A stretch of 40,996 bases of DNA, taken from positions 1 through 40,996 of the forward strand of contig NZ_JBIPKI010000017.1 of NCBI RefSeq assembly GCF_044068515.1, read 5' to 3'. The position numbers and the translations under genes were made by a program. The notes below the pieces were generated by a model, which did no database searches, was not told the DNA's origin, and saw nothing but the letters and a program-made list of their open reading frames with translations. Below are positions 30,190-38,308 of this stretch, piece by piece; position 1 is the first letter of the stretch, and each line of letters starts with the position of its first letter. The DNA comes from Desulfurivibrio sp044068515 (GTDB lineage Bacteria > Desulfobacterota > Desulfobulbia > Desulfobulbales > Desulfurivibrionaceae).

Positions 30190-30464
30190 ATGCAATGGCA
30201 GGTCAATCTGACCAAGAAGGCCGAGAAGCAGAGCCTGAAGCTGCCCAAAGGGGCTCTTGCCGCGCTTTATGCGCTGATGGCCAGTATTCGCCGAGGTGGC
30301 CCGGTTCGGGTGACTGGCCGAATTACTCCAATCTGGGGCCCCACCAGCACCACTGCCATCTCAAGAAAGGCAAACCGACCTATGTGGCGGTTTGGACCGA
30401 AGACAAGGCCACCATCACCGTGGAGATCGTCTATGCCGGCACCCATGAAAAAGCCCCGTACTGA
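30190..30464 (+). pseudogene. HigB/RelE-like toxin with a single-base frameshift
   Basis: The first frame gives MQWQVNLTKKAEKQSLKLPK and continues to GGPVRV; homology then continues one frame over as DWPNYSNLGPHQHHCHLKKG, KPTYVAVWTEDKATITVEIV and YAGTHEKAPY, ending at a TGA (30462-30464). Together these form one RelE/HigB-type mRNA-interferase toxin of about 92 residues. Adding one G to the GGG near 30308 would restore the frame (PVRGDWPNY). So the gene is frameshifted by one base, or the base is a sequencing error or a slippery site. The paired antitoxin gene is intact and overlaps its end. Confidence 0.75.
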
Positions 30465-30798
30465 CAAGGAACTGGTTACGCTCCGGCTCAAGGTTCATCC
30501 GGCCAACGTGGAGCGGATCAAGCGTTTTGTGGCCGCGGTCGAGCCGGCCGCGAACGGAGCAGACGGGATCACGGCCGATCAGTTTTACGCCAAACATTTT
30601 ACCGGCCAGCCGGAATGGGCCGTTGCCCTGCGCGGCTACCGTTATCGCGAAGACCTTACCCAGGCCCAACTGGCCGAATTGACCGGAATTCCCCAGCGCC
30701 ATATCTCGGAAATGGAAAACGGCAGGCGCCCCATCGGCAAGGAGCGGGCCCGAAAACTGGCCGCCGTACTGAATGCGGATTACCGGCTCTTTCTGTAG
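30445..30798 (+). CDS. HigA-like helix-turn-helix antitoxin
   Basis: A 117-residue protein whose C-terminal half is an XRE-type helix-turn-helix (about 68-117, REDLTQAQLAELTGIPQRHI, SEMENGRRPIGKERARKLAA). The N-terminal half (KELVTLRLKVHPANVERIKR) may hold the toxin-binding part. It overlaps the 3' end of the frameshifted toxin gene, the higB-higA order. The ATG at 30445 is preferred, though one at 30433 is in frame, and no strong ribosome site is visible. It would act as an autorepressor and antitoxin. If the toxin is truly broken it is now an orphan regulator. Confidence 0.75.
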   Translation: MKKPRTDKELVTLRLKVHPANVERIKRFVAAVEPAANGADGITADQFYAKHFTGQPEWAVALRGYRYREDLTQAQLAELTGIPQRHISEMENGRRPIGKERARKLAAVLNADYRLFL

Positions 30799-30824
30799 CC
30801 GGATGGATCGCTGCCTGGTCATGC

Positions 30825-32252
30825 TCAGGCAACCTCGGCAAGCAGTTGTTCGGCATCGGGGATGCGGAGTTGGCCGGAGATCAGTTTGGGGAGCAGGGTG
30901 TCGCGTAATATTGCCACAGTACGGGTTTCATTTTTTAGGGCCGTCATTTTTTCAAACATGGGAGCGCATGTGCCGTGAAACTCCACCATAATGGTGCTGC
31001 TGCCAGGTATGCATACATAATACGAGTCAAAACAGGCATTTTGGACGCGCTGTCTCCCAGACGAACCAACCATGCTGGTTACACAGTGTTTTCTGAAATT
31101 ATCATCACGGGCAAGCGTAGCTATAAATGGTGTTCCGATGACACCCTTTGCCCTGAGTACGATAAATTCAGTTGAGCCGAAACCTGGCTCGCTTTCTTCC
31201 AGGAAATCGACCACACCTGTCTTTCCGTTCTCCAGGCAAGGGGTTATCCGAGCCAACAACACGTCCCCATTGCAAAATTTTGCCCCACCGGAATATGCCT
31301 TTTCCACCACCTCATCAACAGTGTAGCCGGAAGTCGGGAGCGCCTTCATATCGACATATTTCGCCTTTTGGCCCTTCCTCAACGCAACCCTGGGATTGAT
31401 GTCGATAGCCTGACTTACCGGCAACACTTCCCACCCCTCCGGCACCCAGCCCATTTCTTCGGTGAAGAGGAAGCGGCTGGGGAACTGTTTTTGAATCGCT
31501 GCGGGGAGGGGTTTGCGCTGGTCGCCCAGGGGTTTGCGCTGGTCGCCCAGGGGTTTGCGCTGGTCGCCCAGGGGTTTGCGCTGGTCGCCCAGGGCTTTGC
31601 GGGCCTTGGCGCGGGCTTGCAGGGGTTCGGGGAAGGGGTTGCCGGCGGCCAGGGCGTTGTCGATGACCGGGTCGAAATCGACAAACCAGCTCTTGAACAG
31701 CGCCCGCGCCATCGCCTCCAGCGTGGCGTTCATCCGGCGGTTGAGTTCGATTTTGTCGTCAAGGGTGCCGAGGATGTGGGCGATGGCTTTTTGCTCGCTC
31801 AGCGGAGGAATTCGAATGGGGAATTCAGGCAGTTCTTTCAGAGCAAGTCTATCTACAGTTGCTCCACTATTTGTTCGTGTCCGAATCTCTCTTTGGAAAT
31901 CTGGTCCGAGATAAGCGAATAGCAGGTAACGTGGATCAACTCTGTCAATATTAGGCCGAAGTAAGCCCATGCGTCGTCCTAGGCATGCCCTGATTCCAGC
32001 AGGCATCAACGCGGCTTCACCAAGGCGTGTCTCGTAAGAAAACAAAACATCACCAACTCTAGGTGTTACGCGCTTTGTCCACCTTACAAACTGATCTTCG
32101 CTTACTCTTGCTGATTTAGACAGGTCTAGCTTGCCATTTTCCAAGCTAGAGATACTTAAAAAGTACGGCCCCTCTTCAATCTTCTTTGGTGTCGCGTGCG
32201 GACCATCAAAAATCTCAGCGATTTCTCCAATTGTTGTCCATTCACCCCCCAT
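30825..32252 (-). CDS. hsdS: Type I restriction specificity subunit
   Basis: A 475-residue protein with two target-recognition domains (about 1-155 and 265-415), each followed by a conserved helical region (PLSEQKAIAHILGTLDDKIE and ALKNETRTVAILRDTLLPKL). Each domain reads one half of the split DNA target. Between them, after KSWFVDFDPVIDNA, comes an unusual tandem repeat of KPLGDQR (about 222-250). The recognition domains look more AT-rich than the central region, as expected for parts swapped by recombination. It overlaps the hsdM 3' end by 11 bases; GGAGG in that overlap serves as ribosome site. The recognition sequence cannot be told. Confidence 0.92.
   Translation of the reverse strand: MGGEWTTIGEIAEIFDGPHATPKKIEEGPYFLSISSLENGKLDLSKSARVSEDQFVRWTKRVTPRVGDVLFSYETRLGEAALMPAGIRACLGRRMGLLRPNIDRVDPRYLLFAYLGPDFQREIRTRTNSGATVDRLALKELPEFPIRIPPLSEQKAIAHILGTLDDKIELNRRMNATLEAMARALFKSWFVDFDPVIDNALAAGNPFPEPLQARAKARKALGDQRKPLGDQRKPLGDQRKPLGDQRKPLPAAIQKQFPSRFLFTEEMGWVPEGWEVLPVSQAIDINPRVALRKGQKAKYVDMKALPTSGYTVDEVVEKAYSGGAKFCNGDVLLARITPCLENGKTGVVDFLEESEPGFGSTEFIVLRAKGVIGTPFIATLARDDNFRKHCVTSMVGSSGRQRVQNACFDSYYVCIPGSSTIMVEFHGTCAPMFEKMTALKNETRTVAILRDTLLPKLISGQLRIPDAEQLLAEVA
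31509..31592 (-). repeat. Four perfect 21-bp tandem repeats in hsdS
   Basis: The unit gggtttgcgctggtcgccca-g occurs four times without a change, plus a diverged partial copy at 31593. It encodes KPLGDQR in the central spacer of the specificity subunit. Being 21 bp, gain or loss of units keeps the frame. A comparable repeat (TAEL) in EcoR124-type HsdS sets the spacing between the two half-sites. Confidence 0.95.
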
Positions 32253-33840
32253 AACCCAACGCCTCCAAATTCCTGCGAATCACCACATCAAGCTTTTCCG
32301 ATTCGGCCATCTGCCGGTAGAGGGTCTGGCTCAGCTCGGCCATCTTTTCCTCGAAGGGGATGCCGTCGTCATCGATCTCGGCGGCGCCGACGTAGCGGCC
32401 CGGGGTCAGGACGTAGTCGTTGGCCTTGATTTCCGCCAGGGTGGCGGCCTTGCAGAAGCCGGGTTGGTCCTGGTAGGCGCCGTCCTTGGCTTCGCCGCGC
32501 CAGGCGTGGTAGCTGCGGGCGATCTCGGCGATGTCGTCGCAGGTCAGTTCCTTGTGGGTGCGGTCGATCATGGTGCCCATATTGCGGGCGTCGATAAAGA
32601 GGGTTTCGCCCCGGCGGTCGCGGTGGCTGCTGTCGCTGTGGCCTTCGATCCGCTGGGCCTTTTTGTTCCTGGTGATAAACCAGAGGCAGACCGGGATCTG
32701 GGTGGTGTAGAAGAGCTGGCCGGGCATGGCGATCATGCAGTCGATCAGGTCGTTTTCGATCAGCTTGCGGCGGATCAGGCCCTCGCCGGAGGTGTTGGTG
32801 GACATGGAGCCGTTGGCCAACACAAAGCCGGCGACGCCGTTTTCCGAGAGCTTGGAGACCATGTGCAGAATCCAGGCGTAGTTGGCGTTGCCGGTGGGGG
32901 GCACTTCGTAGCCGGCCCAGCGCGGGTCGTCGGTCAGCTCGCCTGCGGCCCGCCACTCCTTGAGATTGAAGGGCGGATTGGCCATGATGAAGTCAGCCTT
33001 GAGGTCCGGGTGCTGGTCCTTGAAGAAGGTGTCGGCGGGGGCTTCGCCCAGGTTGGCGGCAATGCCCCGGATCGCCAGGTTCATCTTGGAGAGCTTGTAG
33101 GTGGTGGAGGTGTATTCCTGGCCGTAGATGGAGATATCCTTCTTGCTGCCCCGGTGGCTTTCGACGAATTTGACCGATTGCACGAACATCCCGCCGGAGC
33201 CGCAGCAGGGGTCGTAGATCTTGCCCCGGAAAGGCTCGATCATCTCGGCGATCAGCTTGACCACGCACTTGGGGGTATAGAACTCGCCGCCGCCCTTGCC
33301 CTCGGTGGCGGCGAACTTGCCGAGGAAGTATTCGTAAACCCGGCCCACCACATCCTGCTCACGGTCGGCGACGGTGTCGATGTTGTTGATGGAGTCGATC
33401 AGGGCCGCCAGCTTGCTGGCATCCAGCCTCAGGCGGGAGAAGTAGTTGTCCGGCAGGGCGCCGCGCAGGGCCGGGTTGTTCTTCTCCACCGTGTGCAGGG
33501 CGGTGTCGATCCGCACCGCGATGTCATCCTGCTTGGCCGCTTTCCGGATGGTGGACCAGCGCGCCTCCTCGGGCAGGTAGAAAACGTTCTGCATGGTGTA
33601 GAACTCCACCATGTCGACATAGTCCCCCTGGCCCTCGGCGATCAGCTCCCGCTTGCGCTGCTCGAACTTGTCGCTGACGAACTTGAGGAAGATGAGGCTG
33701 AGCACCACATGCTTGTACTCGGAGGACTCCACCGTCCCCCGCAGCCGGTCGGCGGTTTCCCAGAGGGTTTGTTCGAAGCTTTTGGTGGGTTTTTTGGTTG
33801 GTTGTTTTATGGGCATGGTTTTTCTTTTGTGATTGGGCAT
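32242..33840 (-). CDS. hsdM: Type I restriction-modification methyltransferase subunit
   Basis: A 532-residue adenine-N6 DNA methyltransferase: N-terminal helical domain (FEQTLWETADRLRGTVESSE, about 22-41, then SLIFLKFVSDKFEQ), SAM-binding motif DPCCGSGGMF (210-219) and catalytic NPPFN (288-292). With two copies and one HsdS it methylates the target; with HsdR it forms the restriction complex. It is the first gene of the hsdM-hsdS run and overlaps hsdS by 11 bases. The start at 33840 has a weak ribosome site; 33816 (MPIKQPTKKP) is an alternative. It looks intact. Confidence 0.93.
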   Translation of the reverse strand: MPNHKRKTMPIKQPTKKPTKSFEQTLWETADRLRGTVESSEYKHVVLSLIFLKFVSDKFEQRKRELIAEGQGDYVDMVEFYTMQNVFYLPEEARWSTIRKAAKQDDIAVRIDTALHTVEKNNPALRGALPDNYFSRLRLDASKLAALIDSINNIDTVADREQDVVGRVYEYFLGKFAATEGKGGGEFYTPKCVVKLIAEMIEPFRGKIYDPCCGSGGMFVQSVKFVESHRGSKKDISIYGQEYTSTTYKLSKMNLAIRGIAANLGEAPADTFFKDQHPDLKADFIMANPPFNLKEWRAAGELTDDPRWAGYEVPPTGNANYAWILHMVSKLSENGVAGFVLANGSMSTNTSGEGLIRRKLIENDLIDCMIAMPGQLFYTTQIPVCLWFITRNKKAQRIEGHSDSSHRDRRGETLFIDARNMGTMIDRTHKELTCDDIAEIARSYHAWRGEAKDGAYQDQPGFCKAATLAEIKANDYVLTPGRYVGAAEIDDDGIPFEEKMAELSQTLYRQMAESEKLDVVIRRNLEALGYGG

Positions 33841-34030
33841 TATGCCCGTCTTTTGTATCCGTGTTGTACGGGTGTAACTATCCAGCTCAAAAAAAAAGAA
33901 GCTAAGGAAAAAGTACGCGGTTTACCCGCGCGGGTGAGCGGCTTGACCGCGCTACCCGCTGGTTGAAAATCACATCCTTAATTCATTTCTGTGAAAAATA
34001 GATCTGTCCCCACTTCCGTCAGTCATTGCC
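33841..34030. other. Intergenic region between hsdM and the STAND gene
   Basis: About 190 bases with several short GC-rich inverted repeats (around 33917-33960, built from CGCGG, CCGCG and GCGGG units) and a diverged tctgtcccc motif near 34002. It must contain the hsdM promoter and the end of the STAND transcript; neither is clearly defined. Confidence 0.5.
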
Positions 34031-37000
34031 CTAGAAGGGGAATTTAGTGTTCACGGCTTGATCGTTAGGGCGCTCGCAGTTGTAGGGCCGACAGGCCTGC
34101 TTCAGAATTTTCGGGTCGCCTTTAGGCTGATAAAGTAGCCAAGTGAATAAGTCAATTTGCGAACTGTCTGTTCCATTATTATTGAAGAAACCACAGTTTG
34201 CAAAGCGCCGGAACACCAACTTGCGTCTCGTGATCATAAGGTACTTGTTAAGGCTGGAACGGCGAATAAAAAGTCCGTTCCGCCGCTTTGCGTGTGACTC
34301 AAAGGCCTCTAATTCGCCACTGAAATCAATCCAGCCTCTCTGCCTGTCCCATTGCAGGCCCAAGATCTTCACTACATCTAGGCATGGGACGCAAAGGTGG
34401 TCTTGCCGCTCCGGCGTCGTATGCGAGTAGTCGTATTCCCACTCGCCTCCGCGTAACAACGTCACCCCCGAAAATTCCATGCCATTCGGACCTCTGTAGA
34501 AGTTGCCCTCTTCCGCCACCTGATCGAACACCGGACCATCAGGATACTCGGCAAGATAGCCGCGATAGCAGCTCGCCCCTTGGCTATCGAAAGAATCCAT
34601 TTCAGAGCCTCCGCTTCCAAAAGCTGGCAACGTCCCATCGACAAATATACTGGTGTAGAACAGGCTTACTCCTAAGTACGGCTTGCTCCATGAATCATCT
34701 CCAGGAAGCCTGTCATCGTCTCTGGCGCTTAGGGAAAGCGCAATCCACTCATCACCAGTTTGGGAAGTTCGAACGATGCATTGCTGGTGCGGCGTGAAGT
34801 CCTCTGACGGTACCCATTGTTTGATGTCGCTCGCACCGCCTGGAAAGGTATACCGGGGGCCTTGAAGCACCTCGTCTGGATAATCGCAGGTCGGACTGAT
34901 GTCTCGAACATCGGTAAGATCTACTTTGCGGACATTGACCGACCACAGATGCTCCTGGCCAGGCATCCAGTCAGAATACGAGGGCTTCTTTGGCACAACG
35001 TTGTCTGCGAGTACGCCGATGAGCCGATGAAGCAATATCCAGTAATACTTTTTGCCCAGCCGTTCTGCATACCCCTTGCGGCCACGACCAGTTCCGTACT
35101 CACTACTTAGTACCCGATCCGTGTAAAGCGCGCATTCCTTGTAGCCAGGATAACCAAGCTCCAGGGTCTCGACCATAATCCAGCACGCGATGTTCTCCTG
35201 ACTTATTCCCGCGCTTTCCAAGTCGAAATTCCTAATCTTCGATTCAACTTGGTATCGCCAGAAATCGGGACCAAGGCGCGAGCCCCAGAGTTCCATGTTT
35301 AACGACAAGCCATCGAGTTCAAGCAGTGGTTTTGCGTCATCGAGGGTCGGCCATATACGGGGAGCGGGGACCTTTCGGGGGAACACATCCAGACGCTTCA
35401 GCAGCCCAGCAGAAAGACCGACATCCCGCATCAATCGCCCTAGCAAGCGCAGAGAGTCTCGCACCAAGACATTCGGGGTGTCGAACGCAGGAACCAACAA
35501 CCCATCTAGCATGGAGGAGAACTCCTGTCGGCGGCCACGTTCAAGCAAGCATGCGCTGTAGATTGCGAGTGGAATCATTTCAAGGATGTAGTCGTCATCA
35601 CACTCATTGAATTCATCAGCGAGTTCTCGTCCAAGATCGGGCTGGCTAGCAACAACTCTTGCGAGCCCCTTCGCGGAAAGATCCCGCACCCTCCTATCGG
35701 CGCATGAGGTCAGCCAGGCAAGCGCGAAGGCCGCCAAACGTTTGCTCTCCAATGGCCACCTTTGAATGTCCGCGCGAAGAGCTGCATTGATGAGGGACCA
35801 AACTGCACCTTTAGCGTCGAACGACTTGAACGCGGCGACAGAGAGGTACGCATCGCGGTCCACCATTGAAGAACGACGCAGGAATGGACCAAGCCAGTTT
35901 GCTGCATTCAAGCGGTGGTCTGGCACAAGGCTCAGACAAAAGAAAACTTCATAGACCTCCTGCCAAAGGCCCGGCGTGTATAGCGCTCCATATACATGAT
36001 CGTCCACGTCGTATGTAATGCTGGCGCGAGAACGCCAAACAAGTGCATTGGTGAATAACCGATATGCAAGTACCGGGTCGAGCCCCAGTTCGTTCGAGGT
36101 CACCTCTAAGCCTGTCTTCTCGGGAAGAATAGCCGCCAATGCCTCCAACAACCCCTCTTCGTCTGCGGGCAGCCCACCGAGCTTTGAAGCCAGTGCAGGT
36201 ATATCCACACCTGATGACTGCATTACACCTTCGATAAGATTTGTTGCGCGAAGAACATCGCCGTACCGCTGATACCCCAGCCGAACCAGCCAGGCATCAC
36301 CTTCCCCCACCGAGAGAATAACGAGCCCCTCATGCTCGAGTTCCTTGAGCAGGGCCTCTGGAGCAATCTCTGCGCCAGTTATTTCTTTCAAAACGGCTGT
36401 GCAAGCCTCCCAGGTCCGCTCTTGCGGCAGGTTCTGAGTCAGGACCTCTGCGAGGCGCATCATTGCCGACCGTATGAGATTTCGAGGATTCGAGTACTGC
36501 AACCTTCCCCGAACAAGGGCGTCACAATGTTTCAGATGACCTTCCAAGAGTGCTGCGAATCCTGGCAGGGAGACATCCAACGAGGTGCGCCCTTCGTCCT
36601 TGAGTGTCCTACATGCCAAATGCAGGAAAAGTGGGTTGCTGAGCTCAGGCGAAAAGAGCGGCGTTATCTCGGTGTCAAGCCCATAGTGAGCTGCAAAAGC
36701 CTGAACTGCCTCGAACTCCTGGCCGGCGAACCCTACATGCTCGAAGGCAAAGCCCGGAAACCGCGAATCGACTACTAAATCTCGGTAAGTGTCTCTCGTA
36801 GACACGCATACTTTGATGCCGGCATAGGGCTTACATTGGGCTAGGAACTCCGGGAGCTTATTCTTCCAACGCGCGTGGCGAGGGCTCTCATTCAGGGCAT
36901 CGATGTAGATGACGAAGGGGAAGCCCGTGTGCTCTGCACATGCCTGTAGGCATTCCAACAGGGTAGCGCGAGCGACGCTTGCGCCGAATCCCAGTTTGCT

Positions 37001-38227
37001 GCGTATCACCTCCCATGGTTCCGCCTTGCCAAAGTCGTCACCGAACACAACCAATGAGTGTCCTCCGCGCGAAAGCCGACGTAGCGCAGAACTCACAATC
37101 GCATGGGTCTTGCCAATACCTGCTGGACCAACCAACAGTAGAGAGCGTGTTGTCGCCGCACCAATTTCCTGCGAAGAGAGCACAGCTTGAAGCCGTAGTG
37201 CTTGTTCTTCCCACTTGCGCGCGGCATCCATATCCCCCGCAGGGAAGTTGCACATATACTCAGCATGGAATTGTCTGAAACCAGGGGTGTCGTATTCCCT
37301 TCCGTGCTTGCTGTAAAATGCTTGCTCCTGAGCCTCTCGTGCCTTGGTAAGAAGCGGCAAGAGGCTTGCCAGGTGCTGGCTGGCCTCAACGCCACCCGAG
37401 GCAGCCAGCAAGAAATTCTTCATGCCTTCGCACGCAGCAATGACTTGGGTAATCAACTTGCGAACCGTCGTAGCGTCAGATTCGCCAAGGATGCTGATCG
37501 CCTTGTCACCCCATCCCTTGAGCGAACGAAGTTCAGCGATCACTGGCGTAAACGACTCGTCACGCCAAACTTGGAAGTCGCCTATCCCGCCAAAGAAGTC
37601 AAGGCCGACATGCGCGCCTGTGACAATATCAAGCGCGGCTGTGTACCTTGGACCCGCGAATGCCGTTGCCTCATCCAAGCAGCGCTGAATCTGCGTGTCC
37701 GTCAGCACCGAGTTGTCAAACCAGTACCTGCGCATCCCGCCATGGGGGTCGAGGTCGAGCAGCTGGCCCCGAATAACCGCCGCAGTACACAACGCGACGG
37801 TTAGTTGGGAGCCTCTGGCGGATGCTCCAGCCTCCACCTTGCTCTTCCATTCTTCGAATCGCTCGGCTTGGCTCTTGCCTCGTCGCCCAGTGGCTACTCG
37901 TCCCGTGAGGTCGAAGGGGATGTACACCCAGTACTCAGACAGAGTCGGGTGATTGCTGAGCGCGGTTTGCAGTGAGCCATCAAGCTGGCCAAGCTCGGAC
38001 GACCCAAGTTGAAAGAAGTACTTGGCCTGAACACCAAGAACGGTGCCGCTAGGCGTACGAAAGTAGGCTTCGACACCACCATCGCCGCCATCCCCTCTCA
38101 GACTAACGAAGGTTGAGCCCGTAGGCACCTTGCAGGTACTACGGAAGAGTTGAACCGCGAGTGACTCGAAACTGTCATTGCGGCTTTTCGGGGTGCTACG
38201 AATTCGCGTGAAGTCGATCGTTGTCAC
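34031..38227 (-). CDS. Nuclease-STAND NTPase, candidate Avs-like antiviral protein
   Basis: A 1398-residue protein. N-terminus (about 15-110): a PD-(D/E)xK-like nuclease (FESLAVQLF, then RGDGGDGGVEAYFR and VLGVQAKYF, giving Asp49 and QxK at 67-69). Middle: a STAND-type ATPase with P-loop GPAGIGKT (367-374), Walker B FVIYIDALNES (about 438-447) and CVSTRDTYRD (about 474-483). The last 800 residues are helical then mixed, with no enzyme motif, and are the likely sensor. The plan matches Avs-type proteins, which recognise phage proteins and then cut DNA. I cannot assign an Avs class. It starts with GTG and follows the NucS-like gene by about 80 bases, in a defence island. Confidence 0.8.
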   Translation of the reverse strand: MTTIDFTRIRSTPKSRNDSFESLAVQLFRSTCKVPTGSTFVSLRGDGGDGGVEAYFRTPSGTVLGVQAKYFFQLGSSELGQLDGSLQTALSNHPTLSEYWVYIPFDLTGRVATGRRGKSQAERFEEWKSKVEAGASARGSQLTVALCTAAVIRGQLLDLDPHGGMRRYWFDNSVLTDTQIQRCLDEATAFAGPRYTAALDIVTGAHVGLDFFGGIGDFQVWRDESFTPVIAELRSLKGWGDKAISILGESDATTVRKLITQVIAACEGMKNFLLAASGGVEASQHLASLLPLLTKAREAQEQAFYSKHGREYDTPGFRQFHAEYMCNFPAGDMDAARKWEEQALRLQAVLSSQEIGAATTRSLLLVGPAGIGKTHAIVSSALRRLSRGGHSLVVFGDDFGKAEPWEVIRSKLGFGASVARATLLECLQACAEHTGFPFVIYIDALNESPRHARWKNKLPEFLAQCKPYAGIKVCVSTRDTYRDLVVDSRFPGFAFEHVGFAGQEFEAVQAFAAHYGLDTEITPLFSPELSNPLFLHLACRTLKDEGRTSLDVSLPGFAALLEGHLKHCDALVRGRLQYSNPRNLIRSAMMRLAEVLTQNLPQERTWEACTAVLKEITGAEIAPEALLKELEHEGLVILSVGEGDAWLVRLGYQRYGDVLRATNLIEGVMQSSGVDIPALASKLGGLPADEEGLLEALAAILPEKTGLEVTSNELGLDPVLAYRLFTNALVWRSRASITYDVDDHVYGALYTPGLWQEVYEVFFCLSLVPDHRLNAANWLGPFLRRSSMVDRDAYLSVAAFKSFDAKGAVWSLINAALRADIQRWPLESKRLAAFALAWLTSCADRRVRDLSAKGLARVVASQPDLGRELADEFNECDDDYILEMIPLAIYSACLLERGRRQEFSSMLDGLLVPAFDTPNVLVRDSLRLLGRLMRDVGLSAGLLKRLDVFPRKVPAPRIWPTLDDAKPLLELDGLSLNMELWGSRLGPDFWRYQVESKIRNFDLESAGISQENIACWIMVETLELGYPGYKECALYTDRVLSSEYGTGRGRKGYAERLGKKYYWILLHRLIGVLADNVVPKKPSYSDWMPGQEHLWSVNVRKVDLTDVRDISPTCDYPDEVLQGPRYTFPGGASDIKQWVPSEDFTPHQQCIVRTSQTGDEWIALSLSARDDDRLPGDDSWSKPYLGVSLFYTSIFVDGTLPAFGSGGSEMDSFDSQGASCYRGYLAEYPDGPVFDQVAEEGNFYRGPNGMEFSGVTLLRGGEWEYDYSHTTPERQDHLCVPCLDVVKILGLQWDRQRGWIDFSGELEAFESHAKRRNGLFIRRSSLNKYLMITRRKLVFRRFANCGFFNNNGTDSSQIDLFTWLLYQPKGDPKILKQACRPYNCERPNDQAVNTKFPF

Positions 38228-38269
38228 CAGTTTCTCTCAATCTCAAATATCATGGGAAATGGTATGGGA

Positions 38270-38296
38270 AATGGGGTCAACACACCATTTTCGCAC
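38270..38296. repeat. ggggtctgacccc-type repeat, diverged, opposite face
   Basis: Read on the minus strand the sequence is GAAAATGGTGTGTTGACCCC followed by ATTT, close to the copy at 25610 (AAATGGTGTCTGACCCC). It lies 13 bases after the stop of the NucS-like gene and just before the STAND gene. Confidence 0.5.
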
Positions 38297-38308
38297 TTAG
38301 ATCCTGTT

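Noticed and set aside
31509..31592. Tandem repeats as a CRISPR array
   Set aside because: Units are directly adjacent without spacers and lie in the hsdS frame.
32131..33966. A 611-codon open frame on the plus strand
   Set aside because: It is antisense to hsdM, which has all catalytic motifs. The plus-strand product is low-complexity shadow sequence.
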